Assembly: GCA_963556255.1 (NCBI GenBank)
Contig: OY744616.1
Location: 6,760,956 to 6,824,955, forward strand
Direction: 5' to 3'
DNA: 64,000 nucleotides
Source of the DNA: Allolobophora icterica
Lineage: Eukaryota; Annelida; Clitellata; Crassiclitellata; Lumbricidae
A program made the translations under genes and the position numbers. This document shows positions 25,096 through 37,374 of the stretch, one piece after another; positions within the stretch are counted from its first letter, which is position 1; the number at the start of each line of letters is the position of its first letter. The notes beneath the pieces are model-generated. The model ran no database searches. It saw nothing but the letters and a program-made list of their open reading frames with translations, and was not told the origin of the DNA.

Positions 25096-25689
25096 CAACA
25101 TCTGACGGATCATTTTAAAACGATCTGATGAATTCGTCACAATCCTCCGAAGCAATTTCCCAGATGTTGCCACTCAATTGACCGAAACCATAGTTCTGAC
25201 GTTGCCTATAGCAACGGTTGCCATAGTGACCGGCAGTTGTAATGAAAACAGCCGCACTCAGAAGATACACCTGCATCAATAATATGACAGAAAATACACC
25301 AAAACTCCGGATTAAGGCTGATCATAAAGTCGAAGAAAGAATTTATTTAGCGCTGTGCATTTTACAGTACAATTTAGCACACGACACAAAATGTCGAATG
25401 CATACACTAAACATTGAATCATTTATCGTGACAATCATTTTCTATTATTGCTGCATGAATTATAAACTCGAAAGCCGAGGGCACCGTAGAAGTCATGAAT
25501 CGATAGGAGCTATATAAAAGAAATCCATGACGTCTGACAAAACGCTTAGAAGCTCCAGTTATTGGAATTCTCCCACAGACTTGCCGCAGGATCAGATTTC
25601 TATGGTTGGGGGTTTATCGAATATCATCGTGCTTGCATTGTATCTAAATATTTACACATGCAGATCTGTATTTGCATATCTGATGACAT

Positions 25690-25691
25690 CC

Positions 25692-25730
<39 letters not shown>
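25690..25730. repeat. (AT)n microsatellite
   Basis: Short pure AT run. 25100-25689 and 25731-26150 hold no recognisable gene. Confidence 0.9.
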
Positions 25731-25731
<1 letters not shown>

Positions 25732-26554
25732 ACAAGGTGTCCATAAAAAGAAACGCCAACTAAGATATAATACTGAATTAGATAATTAGATTTTAAAACT
25801 GCTAACACATTTTATTTATTTGTATTTGTGGTATATAAGTACGCCATCAAGTGCAGAGTCTGAAATTTACTGACAGCCATTTTATCGGTTAAAGTTGACA
25901 AGGACAATTGCGGAATAGTATTACGTCATTTAAAAGAGACAAAGTTTTCAAGAAGTCCACAAGTTTTTACTAATAACTATGTAAGTACAGTAACTGTTTA
26001 GTTGAATTTACATTTCACAGACTTTTCCTCAACGTATTCAAGTTTGCCTGTACAACAATATGAAACTAAAAACCGATAATTCAGCCCTACGAAATCAAAA
26101 TGTGCTCATTGACGCTGGCCTATGCGTTAATTTTTTCTGGACACTGGGTATGTATATAAGTATATATGTATATATATATAATATATATGTATATATATAT
26201 GCATGTGTAGACATGTTCCACGGACCCTTTGTATCAAGGACAATTTCGAGATAAAAATAGAAATCGATAGTTCTATCTATGGTGATGATGAAGATATCTG
26301 TGTGGGCGTCTGTGAAACTATGGAGTGTGACAGTGCGCATGCGTGTTCAAACATCACCCATGAAACATAATAGGAAGCACTCGTACTATATATGATATAA
26401 TGGCCAATACACGAAGAAATATATGACCATATTTCGTAATCTTACACTGATTCACCCAGTTGGAATGGATGGATCGGGGTGGGGTATCTGTGAACAAGTA
26501 GAGGAAAGGAGGAAGAAGACAAGAAGCAGAAATAAGAGAATAGGAGAAGAGTAC

Positions 26555-26597
26555 TAGGAAGAAGAAGAAGAAGAAGAAGAAGAAGAAGAAGAAGAAG

Positions 26598-26641
<44 letters not shown>

Positions 26642-26905
26642 GAATAAGAACAAGAACAAGAACAACAAGAACAACAAGAAGAACCAGAAGAACAAGAACA
26701 AGAACAAGAACAAAAACAAGAACAAGAACAAGAACAAGAACAAGTAGAGCAAGAACAAGAAGCAGAGGAAGAACAAGAACAAGTAGAGCAAGAACAAGAA
26801 GCAGAGAAAGAACAGGAAGATGATGATGATAATGATGATAATGATGATGACGATGATGAAGAACAAGAACAAGAAGAACAAGAACAAGCAGGAGAGTAGA
26901 CAAAA
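26555..26905. repeat. (GAA)n, (CAA)n and (AAGAAC)n array
   Basis: Successive GAA, CAA, GAACAA and GATGAT blocks. Long frames in it are poly-Leu/Val artefacts. Confidence 0.95.
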
Positions 26906-27184
26906 GAAGTCGGGAGAAGGAGACAAGCTGAGTAAGAACAGCAGAGATGAGGATCGTTTTGAAAATGGTTATGCAGATGTCTGTAGTACTTGATGTGTGC
27001 GTGCTCGTATGAGTGTTTGTGTGTGTTGAGTGTGGGGAGGGTTGTGTTGATGGGGCGCCGTCTGTGTCAATATGCATTGTCGAATAATCTTCCCTCATCG
27101 TTCGTTTCATGTCTCCTTCTCGATTATATCGTCCATCAAAATCTCTTTAATTGCTCAACTGCTGCTCAGTCCCACACATTCCTC

Positions 27185-27490
27185 CTTCCGTCCTTCCGCT
27201 CATCCATCCGCTCTTCCATACGTCTGTCTGTCCTTCCGTACGTATGTCCGTCAGTCTGTCCGTACGTCCGTCCGCCTGTCCTTCCGTACGTATGTCCGTC
27301 AGTCTGTCCGTACGTCCGTCCGCCTGTCCTTCCGTACGTATGTCCGTCAGTCTGTCCGTACGTCCGTCCGCCTGTCCTTCCGTACGTATGTCCGTCAGTC
27401 TGTCCGTACGTCCGTCCGCCTGTCCTTCCGTACGTATGTCCGTCAGTCTGTCCGTACGTCCGTCCGCCTGTCCTTCCATACCTCTGTCCT
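27185..27490. repeat. 48-bp minisatellite, five units
   Basis: Five near-identical 48-bp units (TACGTATGTCCGTCAGTCTG, then TCCGTACGTCCGTCCGCCTG, then TCCTTCCG) at about 27238-27477. Because 48 is divisible by three, all frames stay open. Confidence 0.95.
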
Positions 27491-27494
27491 TCCT

Positions 27495-27552
27495 TCCTGT
27501 CCTTCCGTCAAAACTTAAAACCCATTTCTACAAAATCGCTTATCCTGACTAG
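27495..27552 (+). mobile_element. LINE ORF2 last codons
   Basis: SKLKTHFYKIAYPD then TAG, the typical terminal peptide of a CR1/L2-type ORF2. It lies directly after the 48-bp minisatellite. Confidence 0.5.
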
Positions 27553-27611
27553 TCGTTAGATTGTCATGCGCCCTTGTAACGGCATGTTTTGTGTTACGGC
27601 GATGTAGAAAT

Positions 27612-27790
27612 TGTCGTGTTCATCATCATCATCATCATCATCCGTACGTCCGTCCGTCCGTGTGTCTGTATGTCTTTCCGTCCGTCCGTCTGTCAGTCGG
27701 TATGTCCTTCCTTCTTTCCGTCTGTCCTTCCTTCCATCCGTTCGTCCATCAACCAGTCCTTCCATTAATCGTTCCATGCGATTTTCGTTC
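27612..27790. repeat. (CAT)n and (TCCG)n microsatellites
   Basis: Short CATCAT run and then TCCGTCCG/TCCTTCCT variants. Confidence 0.9.
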
Positions 27791-27877
27791 TCTTTCCGTC
27801 CGGTCGTTCATCTGCACATCCTCCAGTTCATTTGTCCGAGACGCCTACGCAGATACACGCTCACTTAGAAGGCGCAT

Positions 27878-28430
27878 AATTGGGGCACACAGAGACACTG
27901 AGGCACACACCCAGAGACACTGAGGCACACACCCAGAGACACTGAGGCACACACCCAGAGACACTGAGGCACAAACCGAGAGACACTGAGGCACACACCC
28001 AGAGACACTGAGGCACACACCCAGAGACACTGAGGCACACACCCAGAGACACTGTGGCACACACCCAGAGACACTGAGGCACACACCCAGAGACACTGAG
28101 GCACACACCCAGAGACACTGAGGCACACACCCAGAGACACTGAGGCACATACACAGAGACACTGAGGCACACACCCAGAGACACTGAGGCACATACAGAG
28201 ACACTGAGACACACACCGAGAGACACTGAGGCACACACCCATAGACACTGAGGCACACACCCAGAGACACTGAGGCACCTACACAGACACTGAGGCACAC
28301 ACCCAGAGACACTGAGGCACACACAGAGACACTGAGGCACACACAGAGATACTGAGGCACATACAGAGACACTCAGGCACACATAGAAACACTGGGGCAC
28401 ACACAGCGACACTTAGGCGCACATAGAGAC
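27878..28430. repeat. 22-bp minisatellite, about 24 units
   Basis: Units of ACACCCAGAGACACTGAGGC plus two bases, becoming shorter (ACACAGAGACACTGAGGC) after 28310. All three - strand frames stay open by periodicity. Confidence 0.95.
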
Positions 28431-28689
28431 AACATCGTATTCCGAATAGACAGGTTTGACTTTACTTTTTATGATATTTGCACCAGTCTTGTTTCTTCGA
28501 ATTTAAATCTTTACTGCAACTTGGACGGTTTACGGCCCTCATCGTGATTAAGGGCCAGTTTACAACTGCTAATGACGTACAGTCGGCTGGCCTCAGCCAA
28601 TTAGCATTCGCTACCGAGGCCAAACAATGTCCTTTCGCTTTGGACGATTGTTCTCTTAATGATCATTTTAATCACTGCTAACATAATTA

Positions 28690-29085
28690 GGCGTATGCTT
28701 GCATGCATGTATGTATGTATGTAGATGTGTACGGATGCAAGTATGTATGTATACATGCAAGTATATGTGCATGTAGGCATGTATGTCTGTATGCATGAAT
28801 ACTCTGAATGTATTATGTATGTGCACAAGTATGTATGTATGCGTGTAAGCAAGTATGTGTGTACGCATGTATGCAAGTATGTATGTATACATACATACGT
28901 GTACATAAGTACATATGTTAGACCGGTATGCGCATACTTACGTACTTAGGTATGTATGTATGCATGTATGTATTGTATTTAAGTACGTGTGTATGTATTT
29001 ATGCATGCAGATGTGTATGTATGTATATGCATGTATGTGTGTATGTATTTATGTATATATGTATGTCTGTATGTATGCGTGGAAT
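28690..29085. repeat. (ATGT)n microsatellite, degenerate
   Basis: ATGT with GCAT, AAGT and ACGT variants. Confidence 0.9.
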
Positions 29086-29145
29086 ATATGGAGGTGAGCC
29101 AATCAAATTCAACGCACTGCTACAAGATGCCCAAAGCAGGAGCTG

Positions 29146-29414
29146 GAGAGCAGTCACTTAGGCTAGTCTGACGGGCAATCATGTGTCTGAAGTGTTAACG
29201 ACTTCTATTTCTTTACCTCGGCATATGAAGGCAGGTGGCCAGTCCTTTTCCTCGCTTTCAGATCTTCCACAGACGGTGTACGGTCAGTGTACTCATTATG
29301 GTTGAATTGGCTAGGGGGTGCAAATGGAGGAGGAAGCTCAAGACAAATTTCTGTCCTGGTGGGGATTTGAACCCCAGACCTCTTAGTTGACAGTTCGGCC
29401 GGATAACCATAAGT
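29146..29414 (-). mobile_element. SINE family A copy
   Basis: Near full-length in reverse, ending in the tRNA-like GGGGATTTGAACCCCAGAC (29360-29380) and preceded by GAATTGGCTAGGGGGTGCA. Confidence 0.85.
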
Positions 29415-29679
29415 AGTCAATTCGTTCAGTGCATTCTCTCCATTTAAGGCGGGGCACTATGTGGGGGTGGGGCATTTACACAATAGTTGCTTTAAGACAA
29501 TGAACCTCTCCCACGCCAGGCACATGGCTTTGAACGGGTTCGTACTCTACGGTCCCTCATTCCTAAATTGTATTTTTATGTATGTTTATATGTATATGTA
29601 TATGTATAGATGTGTGTGTGTCTGTGTATGTGTGTGTATTTGTATGTGTATATGTATGCCCCAATATGTATATATGTAT

Positions 29680-29775
29680 TTCTTATCTTATCTTATCTTA
29701 TCCTTATCTGAACATTTATAAAGAGCTTCTCTCAGCATGGCTATGCAGAAGCGCTCTCAACGTGACAGTCCGGTA
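29680..29775 (-). mobile_element. LINE 3' UTR fragment with (TTATC)n
   Basis: (TTATC)n run at 29683-29705, then 'TATAAAGAGCTTCTCTCAGC', 'CAGAAGCGCTCTCAACGTGA'. Same structure as at 2105-2215. Confidence 0.6.
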
Positions 29776-30149
29776 AAAAAGTAGACTATGTGCATATATA
29801 ATTATATATATGTGTGTATATCAATATATATGTATATCTACATGGATATAGGTGTAATAATATCTGTATAAAATATCAAATCAAACTGGGTTTCATTTCT
29901 AACAGACAACGTCCACAAAGGATCGGATATCACATAAGAACTCATCCATGTTTCTCAGATATGACACGGATATCTTGTCTGTCCGACAGAACGATTTTTA
30001 ATCACCTGTAGATTCAAATTAAAGTAATCGACACTTCTCAGAAGATCCGATCCAACTGCAGACTATATTTAACCTTTTGATTATTTGTTGTGGTAGACTA
30101 AACGTTGCAATAGACCATACTTTATAACAAACCATATGTTATAGTAGAC

Positions 30150-30414
30150 CAACGGTTCTCAACCTTTTTAGGGCTCCGACCCCTTTTAAATATTTTTCAA
30201 AGTTGTGGCGACCCCCAACAATAAAATTGATTGGGTTACTCCATTCAAAGTATTTTTGCTACCATTATAGTGTAGTAATCATATATAAAAAAATATTAAA
30301 TATTAACAAACTACGCTGAGAACTTTTTTACAAATTTCTGAAAGTTCCAGCCGACCCCTGGCAAATCGTAAGGCGACCCCCGTGGGGTCGCGACCCACAG
30401 GTTGAGAACCGCTG
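30150..30414. mobile_element. SPIN/Charlie-like hAT MITE, 265 bp
   Basis: Inverted termini CAACGGTTCTCAACC and GGTTGAGAACCGCTG. Subterminal GGGGTCGCGACCCACAG and GTTGTGGCGACCCCCAAC resemble the SPIN group of hAT elements known from established literature. Flanking octamers TAGTAGAC and CAGTAAAC match at six of eight positions, as expected of an aged target duplication. Confidence 0.8.
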
Positions 30415-30566
30415 CAGTAAACCATGTGTTTTAGTAGACCAGTAGTACAGTAGGTCTATGTTATTATGAAATCCAATTTCACAGTGTTCAGAAATTCTTC
30501 AGAAGACCCTATCTAGCTGAAGACCATATTTTGATTATTGAATAAATAAATAAATCATTTATTATT

Positions 30567-30802
30567 AGCCAACTCTGCTATAATGAGTACACTGACCCCA
30601 AACTGTTGGCGGGAAGATGATACGGCGAGGGAGAGGACTGGCCACCCACCCTCATAAATAATAATAATATTGTTCTGACCACCTGTTAGCCTCGGCATAT
30701 GACGATGATATGCCGAGGCTAAGAAATAAAGTCGCTAACACTTCAAACCCATGGCTGCCTCAGAGTTAGCTTAAGGAACTGCTCTTCTTATCATTATTAC
30801 AG
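30567..30802 (+). mobile_element. SINE family A, 3' body, rearranged
   Basis: CCAACTCTGCTATAATGAGT through CTTAAGGAACTGCTCTTCTT. An inserted (AAT)n-like piece and an inverted copy of the CCGAGGC block make a hairpin at about 30685-30725. Confidence 0.8.
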
Positions 30803-31019
30803 TAAACATATTTCAAAATAGACCAAACATGACAGCGGGTTTATAAATAATTATGCATCTGTTATCTGTCACAGTATGATTGTGTCTCCTATCGTTGTGG
30901 CTTCTGTTGACGAAGTGATCCCTCGACATCAGGTCTGCATTTCTGAGAAAATTCCACAGAGGCACGCAAATATTATTCTGCTATATTTTGACCTTTTCTA
31001 TTTTGGCGGTTTTATCCGG

Positions 31020-31182
31020 GTATGTATATATGTGTGTGTGTGTATGTATGTATGTATGTATGTATGTATGTATGTATGTATGTATGTATGTATGTATGTA
31101 TGTATGTATGTATGCATGCATGCATGCATGCATGCATGCATGCATGCATGTATGTATGTATGTATGTATGTATGTATGTATG

Positions 31183-31213
<31 letters not shown>

Positions 31214-31485
31214 TATGTATTTGTGTAGATATATGTGTATGTATGTTTGAATGTATGTATGTATGTATGTTTTTATGTGTGTAAGTATGTATGTATCTAT
31301 GATTCTTTGTATTTATATATGTATATATGTATATGTGTAATTATGTATTGTATGTATGTAATGTATGTACGTATGCATATATGTATGTATGTATGCATGT
31401 ATTCATGTATGTATGTATGTATTTATGTATTTATGTATGTATGTATTTATGTATATGTATGTATGTATGTATGCATGTATATATG
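31020..31485. repeat. (ATGT)n microsatellite with (GCAT)n core
   Basis: Pure ATGT flanks a GCAT block at about 31112-31150. 31486-32280 holds no recognisable gene apart from a G10 run at about 31601. Confidence 0.95.
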
Positions 31486-32289
31486 TATTATGGCCCATAT
31501 TTACACCAGTAATTCTCACAAGATGAAAGTACTCCTAAAATCGTTCAGGTAATATATCAATGTATCGCATATTTTCTTCGCCTCGGCACGAATGAGTGGG
31601 GGGGGGGGCGAGTGACCACCCCCTCCAACGTCACCTAAATATGTTTTGGAGGTGGGAGATGCTTTAAAACCTGATCAACCATCTCATCGAGTTGACGATC
31701 AAGTCCTCAGAATATATGGACCGAAATAATGCGGCTTAGACTTTGAAGAGACTTCCGGTTCCTTCTCTGTCAGCTATACGGGTTCCCTGCTGGACAACAA
31801 CACCCTTCTGACGACCACCTGTTATCCCTGTATCGTCCAAGGGTTTAAAATGACGTTGGCCGAACATTCTCCCTCTAATACAACGTCTACGCTGCTAACG
31901 TCTTTGCTACGTATTCCCGTCCGAAGCCTCATTAATACCGCAAAAGTTTCCATCTCCGGAGAAGATTCGGGGCTTAGCAAGAGGAATAGTTATTAGCGAG
32001 ATTCGCGTCGTAAAGGATAAAACCAAGAGACCACACACAGGTCTCTTTGACGAACTAAACCGAATAAAGGCGCACAAGACACAATTAGTGCGTTGATGAC
32101 GAGAATAATGGTCGAAAGAGAATCGCATGCAAGAAAACAATACGGATCTGAGGGATAAAGAAATCGGCTTTAAGTATCTCCCGAATGGCGGAGTTGGCTT
32201 ATCGGAGAGCGATCCGTTTAACCTGTTGCTGTTGTCTGCAGGCGAGGCTTAAGACGTCAACAATGACGCAGGTGCAAGAACTCGCAGGT

Positions 32290-32480
32290 AATTGTAATTG
32301 TAATTTAAAACAAATATATATCGCGCCGGTGTCTAATGCACAAGGCGTCAACCGAAGGCGCACGGAAACCAGGTTGTAATCTAGTCAACATATAGAAGGT
32401 CAGTCCGTTAGGATGAGAGGCGGCCTATGATGGATGAGCAATTCGAAAGACGTAGGCTGCCTCTCAGTCTTTAGTTGAGA
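32290..32480 (-). mobile_element. SINE family C copy
   Basis: 'CGCGCCGGTGTCTAATGCAC', 'AAGGCGTCAACCGAAGGCGC' and 'AGAAGGTCAGTCCGTTAGGA' match the copy at 10490-10690. Confidence 0.65.
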
Positions 32481-32544
32481 ATGAAATGACATGAGCGACT
32501 AAGAAGAACCAACAGTCAGATAGTCCCAGGACACGACGTATACG

Positions 32545-33535
32545 CAGGGCCCGCGTGTATGAACAGGTCGCAAACTAGTCGGTCGTAAACGGCTTAGTCC
32601 GGGCCAAGTAGTCTGTGACTAGCGGCCAGCGGCAAGCGGCGTGCATGAACTCAGTTTAAGAGTGGGCCTAGCTAGTCGGAGACAAAAATGGGCGCGGTCA
32701 AACTAAAATTGACGTGGTAAAACCCAGCGTCAATAGTTATGTGGTTGTGGGCGATCGCGCATGCGCAAATGTATTTACAGGATTTGAAGCCCGTTGTCTA
32801 CGACTTGATTTGGGTCTGATCAACCAAGCTCCATTTTAGACCTATCTATGGTACATGTGCGCCCCTAATTAAGCGGGACATTTGTCCCTTTATTGCCTAT
32901 TGTGTTATTGCTTGATTTTCTTCGTTGATTGTTTTTTTAACAATAAACATGTTGACGTTGATAGCCATTGACTGGCCAGTAATAAAGCAGGTTAATTTGA
33001 GTGTTGTGTTCTGTACACGAAAGGGTCATGGGAAACTTGGCATTTTATGACGTTGAATGTAAATTACTATGCCTGTTTGTTACAGTGACGGGCACAGACA
33101 GCTTATGGGCTAGTGAGAGCCCTTCCGCGTTGCGTCGAAATCCACATACTCGGCCAATCCGTCACAAATGGCCAATTCGTCTCAAATTATTAAAATTCGT
33201 GACGGCGAAAGTGAAAAGCATAATAAAATTCATTGTCCGAGAACAAGTCGAGTGGATTTCGGCGATCCCTGTTTACGGATTGCCGAAATCCAATCGAAAT
33301 CCACTCTTTTTGGCGTCTTAAACTTCTTCTAAACCGACGAACAACACAGCCGTCGCCATTTTCCTGCTCGTAATAGGTCGGACTAGTGAATCTACGCCTC
33401 GCCTCCGGTAGTAGCCTTGGTCTGGACTAAACGCACTAGGGGTCGACATGCACACCGATCATATCCGTTAGTCGGGCTTAGAGCCAAATCTAGTCCGGAC
33501 TAGGAGTTACGACCTGGTCATACACGCGGGCCCTG
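32545..33535. mobile_element. Inverted-repeat DNA element, 991 bp
   Basis: Termini CAGGGCCCGCGTGTATGA and its reverse complement extend to about 27 bp with one or two mismatches, ending near a shared CAGGTCG. Subterminal CTAGTC/AGTCCGG motifs recur on both sides. I could not find a clear target duplication, so the superfamily is open. Confidence 0.7.
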
Positions 33536-33690
33536 ATGATGAAATAAAGACGATCAGATGACCTGAGAAAGACAATGAGATGACCAGAGGAAGACGACGA
33601 TCAGATAACTGAGAAAGACGATCAGATGACAAAAGAAAGACAATCAGATGACGAAATAGGGATAATCAGATGATCTCGTTGAATAAGGCT
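33536..33690. repeat. About 18-bp minisatellite
   Basis: GAAAGACGATCAGATGAC variants repeat about eight times. Confidence 0.8.
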
Positions 33691-33807
33691 AAGTCTAGGG
33701 AATAAGAACTGATCTTAAGTAATGTAGTGCCAGACCCAGGCCTGAAGAAAGGAAGTATCGATCGTGCTGCCATTTATTTATATTACGATGAAATGTTAAC
33801 TAGGTTA

Positions 33808-34015
33808 TCATACATACATACATCCATGCATACATACATATATCCATACACAAAGACATACATACATATCTGCCCACATGTATACACAAGAACGTACAAT
33901 ATACATACGCATATATACATATATACTTACATACATACTTAAATACATATATATACATAAATGCATGCATACATACATACATACATGCTTACATACATAC
34001 ATAAATTCACACGTG
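33808..34015. repeat. (ATAC)n microsatellite
   Basis: ATAC with TATA/CATG variants. 34016-34740 holds no gene I can support; a LINE 3' signature (GTATAGCGCCTATTTAAG) sits at about 34130. Confidence 0.9.
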
Positions 34016-35047
34016 CATAATTGCATGTAAACAATAATTCTTGGCAAACTCTGAACCACCGACGCATGGATTCGATTCCCAGGCGGCGTATGTCGCAAAT
34101 GGCTGCCGAGTATATTTTGCATCCGAACTTTGTATAGCGCCTATTTAAGAACATTTCACAGTCGCCGGCGGGGTCGCAACCCTTCGATGGACTCGGTCGT
34201 GGCGATGCTAATTGTTTCCATGCCACCCGACATAATTGATCGGCGCCGTCTACTTCCGGCGAGCAGTTTCCGCTTCCGGTTTTGTCTTAAGAAGCAGCAG
34301 CAGCCAAAGAACTCGCGAATCTCTCGAGGCAATTATTATTTGCGTTTGGGATTTGGCGACGGTTACAAGATAAGCCGCTATGCGCCGCCGTAGCAAGCGA
34401 AGCTTAGAGTCGGGTGCGGTTTCGCGCCGGGCAACCGGATAACCGCAACTGGTGGGGGTACGGATTAGGATTAGAGTTGTCGTTTTGGTTCAACTCGGGT
34501 CAGGGTCATTGCTGCGGAGGTCATAGTTGGTTGAAGGTCAGTGAGTGCTAGGGCCAATGTTACAGGGTCGGGGCAGGAATTAGGTCAGTGTGTTGGTTGG
34601 GTACTATTTAGCAACGCTGCGTCATAGTAGAGATGATTAGCGTCGCCCTCCTCCTTTATTCAGGCTTGGGACTGGCACTGACAGAGTACGGGCAGTGGTG
34701 GAATGAGGACAGTGTGTCTGCATCGGTTGTTGGACATGTATAAGTCTGTCTGTCGAGTTGGCATTCTTCCTATTGTTATTTTTTCTATTATTATTGTTAT
34801 CTTTATTGTTATTGTCATTGTTATTATTATTATTATTACTGCTACTACTAGCGGCGGCGATCTTGTTTGACAGGTGGAGGGAGACAGGACATTTCCGAAC
34901 TGATCTGGTCCAAAAAGAGGTGAAAGGAAAAACATTGTTGAGCTTCTTTCGTGTTTCTTCAAATTGTGGGAGACAACTGTGTACTGTGCCTCCACTGTTG
35001 CAGGTGGGGGTCTTGTCCCCTCGACCCTCCCGGGATCGCCGCCCATG

Positions 35048-35062
35048 ACTACTACTACTACA

Positions 35063-35109
<47 letters not shown>

Positions 35110-35131
35110 CACCACCACCACCACCACCACC

Positions 35132-35221
<90 letters not shown>

Positions 35222-35222
35222 G
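35048..35222. repeat. (CTA)n and (CCA)n trinucleotide array
   Basis: CTA runs flank a CCA block at 35098-35142; a decayed (ATT)n precedes at 34770-34850. Poly-Thr/Tyr/Val frames are artefacts. Confidence 0.95.
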
Positions 35223-35645
35223 CTGCTACGACTAATGGCACTGGTAGGGAAGGCGTAGTTGCCATGGTTTTATCGCCTACCGTACGTGTTAACCGTTCCA
35301 TCGTATATCAGCTGCCTATAAATTCTTAAGGCGCCCGGTGCGATTGTATTTTGTCCTCCGCCGACAGAGTCCTTTTGGTGACGGGAAGGAGAGAGGATAC
35401 AGGAAGGGAGGGAGAGAAGGAGGGAGAAGGAAGGGGTGGAGATTAGTATTGGCGGGAAAGTGTAGCATGTGCAATTGTCGTCTGCTGCGTTGGGCTCAGG
35501 TGCTGTTGCGTGGCTGAGGTCGCAACGGTGGCCATGTTGACCATGCAGCGACGACACTCGGTTCCGGTTCTATTTCCGGCGACCTGCTACGTGTGTGGGC
35601 CTTTCGACGTGGGTGGGCCTTACGACACGTGGGAGATTTAAGAAG

Positions 35646-35845
35646 NNNNNNNNNNNNNNNNNNNNNNNNNNNNNNNNNNNNNNNNNNNNNNNNNNNNNNN
35701 NNNNNNNNNNNNNNNNNNNNNNNNNNNNNNNNNNNNNNNNNNNNNNNNNNNNNNNNNNNNNNNNNNNNNNNNNNNNNNNNNNNNNNNNNNNNNNNNNNNN
35801 NNNNNNNNNNNNNNNNNNNNNNNNNNNNNNNNNNNNNNNNNNNNN
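35646..35845. other. Assembly gap (200 N)
   Basis: Exactly 200 undetermined bases, probably a placeholder length. The right edge falls inside a family A SINE, so a repeat probably caused the break. Confidence 0.97.
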
Positions 35846-36020
35846 GAGCAGGTGGCCAGCGCTCTCCCTCGCCGTCTCATCTTCTCACCGATACTGTACG
35901 GTCAATTTACTCATTGTGGCTGAGTTGGATAGGGTCGCATGTGGAGCCGAAATCTTGGCGAAGGTTTGAACCCCAACGTCTCGGTTGACAGTCCAGTATG
36001 CTAACCTCTGGACTAACGAC
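35846..36020 (-). mobile_element. SINE family A copy cut by the gap
   Basis: 'GTGGCCAGCGCTCTCCCTCG', 'GGCTGAGTTGGATAGGG' and the tRNA-like GGTTTGAACCCCAACGTC. Confidence 0.75.
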
Positions 36021-36169
36021 GGAAATACAGGATATAAGAAAAATGTACACTGGCAATTAGTTTTACTGAAAATAAACGGAATTTCCTGTGCCACTCGGAA
36101 AGCATCAGACACCAAATCCCTTGTCTCCGCAGCTGCCTCCTCATCAACCGACAATGGCCCATCCACCCA

Positions 36170-36415
36170 CGCACATATATACGTCCTGACCCACCACCCA
36201 AACCCATCCACCCACACACAACCACACACACAAACACATACATGCGCACACAAACAAACGCACATACAGACACACAACCACACACACAACCTGATACAAC
36301 CACACACAAACAGAAACACACATACAAACACACACGAACAAGCACACAACCACAAGCACAACCACACACTCAACCGCACACACACAACACGCACGCACAC
36401 ACGCCAATGAACACA
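36170..36415. repeat. (CA)n-rich region
   Basis: ACAC with CAAC, GCAC and AAAC interruptions. Confidence 0.85.
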
Positions 36416-36461
36416 CACAACAGCTACATTGTCTTCCTGTTCTGTTGTCGTTGAATAAAAC

Positions 36462-37058
36462 GCATCTCTGTCTGTCTGTCTCTCTGTCTGTCAGTGTCTG
36501 TGTCTGTGTGTGTCTCTGTCTCTATCTTTGTCTGTCTGTCTCTGTCTGTGTCTGTATGTCTGTCTGTCTGTGTCTGTGTGTGTCTTCTCTGTCTCTCTGT
36601 GTCTCTCTGTTTCTCACTCTGTCTCTGTCTCTCTCTCTCTCCCTGTCCCTCCGTCGGTTCGTCTCCCTCTGTCAGTCCGTCTCTTAGATCGTCCTTCTGT
36701 CCTTCTGTCGATGCCTCCCTCCCTCCATCCATCCATCCGACCGTCCGTATCTGCGTTAAGTTTTGTCAGAGCGACGATGTCCAGCAAACTATTGTGGTCA
36801 GCGGTTGACCCACCTTAGCCCCACCTGAAGTGTCTGTTTGCAGGTCCTTCTGTGTGTCTGTGTCTTTGTCTGTGTGTATCTGTCTGCCTACCTGCCTGCC
36901 TATCTGCGTGTGTGTCTGTCTGTGTGTGTGTCTGTCCGTATGTCTGTGTATGTCTGTCTGTTTGTGTCAGTGTGTGTCTGTGTGTCTGTCTGTCCTTCTA
37001 TTTGTGTCAGTCTGTCTGTCTGACGGTAATAATAATAATAATAACAACAATAATAATG

Positions 37059-37107
<49 letters not shown>
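36462..37107. repeat. (TCTG)n then (TAA)n microsatellites
   Basis: TCTG/TGTG variants at 36462-36750 and 36830-37022, then (AAT)n at 37025-37107. Confidence 0.9.
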
Positions 37108-37110
<3 letters not shown>

Positions 37111-37111
37111 T

Positions 37112-37300
37112 AATCTTCGTTTAATATCTTCAAACTGACAATAACGCAGTATGATTACAAATCAGTATGAACGGATGATCACAAGTTATTACAGGAGTCG
37201 AATTTAACTGTATACGGCAGCCATGCAAGGCGCCCATCACGTCCTACATCTCATTTTCACAATCGCGCCATCTCGCGAATTGATAGGCTGAGTGGACCTT
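37112..37300 (-). mobile_element. Interspersed repeat D, copy 1
   Basis: Follows (AAT)n directly and is about 95% identical to 47728-47914. Read on the - strand it would be a retroelement 3' end with an (ATT)n tail. No ORF. Confidence 0.75.
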
Positions 37301-37374
37301 GGGAGGGTTGCGGGAAGCGATCTTGCTACCTACTGCACTTCACGCCAGTTATGTTACCACTACTCTATGGACCC

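Noticed and set aside
25730..25760. Mariner-like terminus (AAGGTGTCCATAAAAAGAAA)
   Set aside because: No matching inverted end and no transposase frame nearby.
27238..28430. Regularly spaced repeats as a CRISPR array
   Set aside because: Units of 48 and 22 bp are contiguous with no unique spacers, and the genome is eukaryotic.
33001..33321. 106-residue frame inside the inverted-repeat element
   Set aside because: It overlaps an internal palindrome and has no transposase motif.
34964..35329. Poly-Thr/Tyr/Val open frames
   Set aside because: Generated by (CTA)n/(CCA)n trinucleotides. The same applies to poly-Ile/Asn/Tyr frames in (TAA)n at 55918-56125 and 63145-63226.
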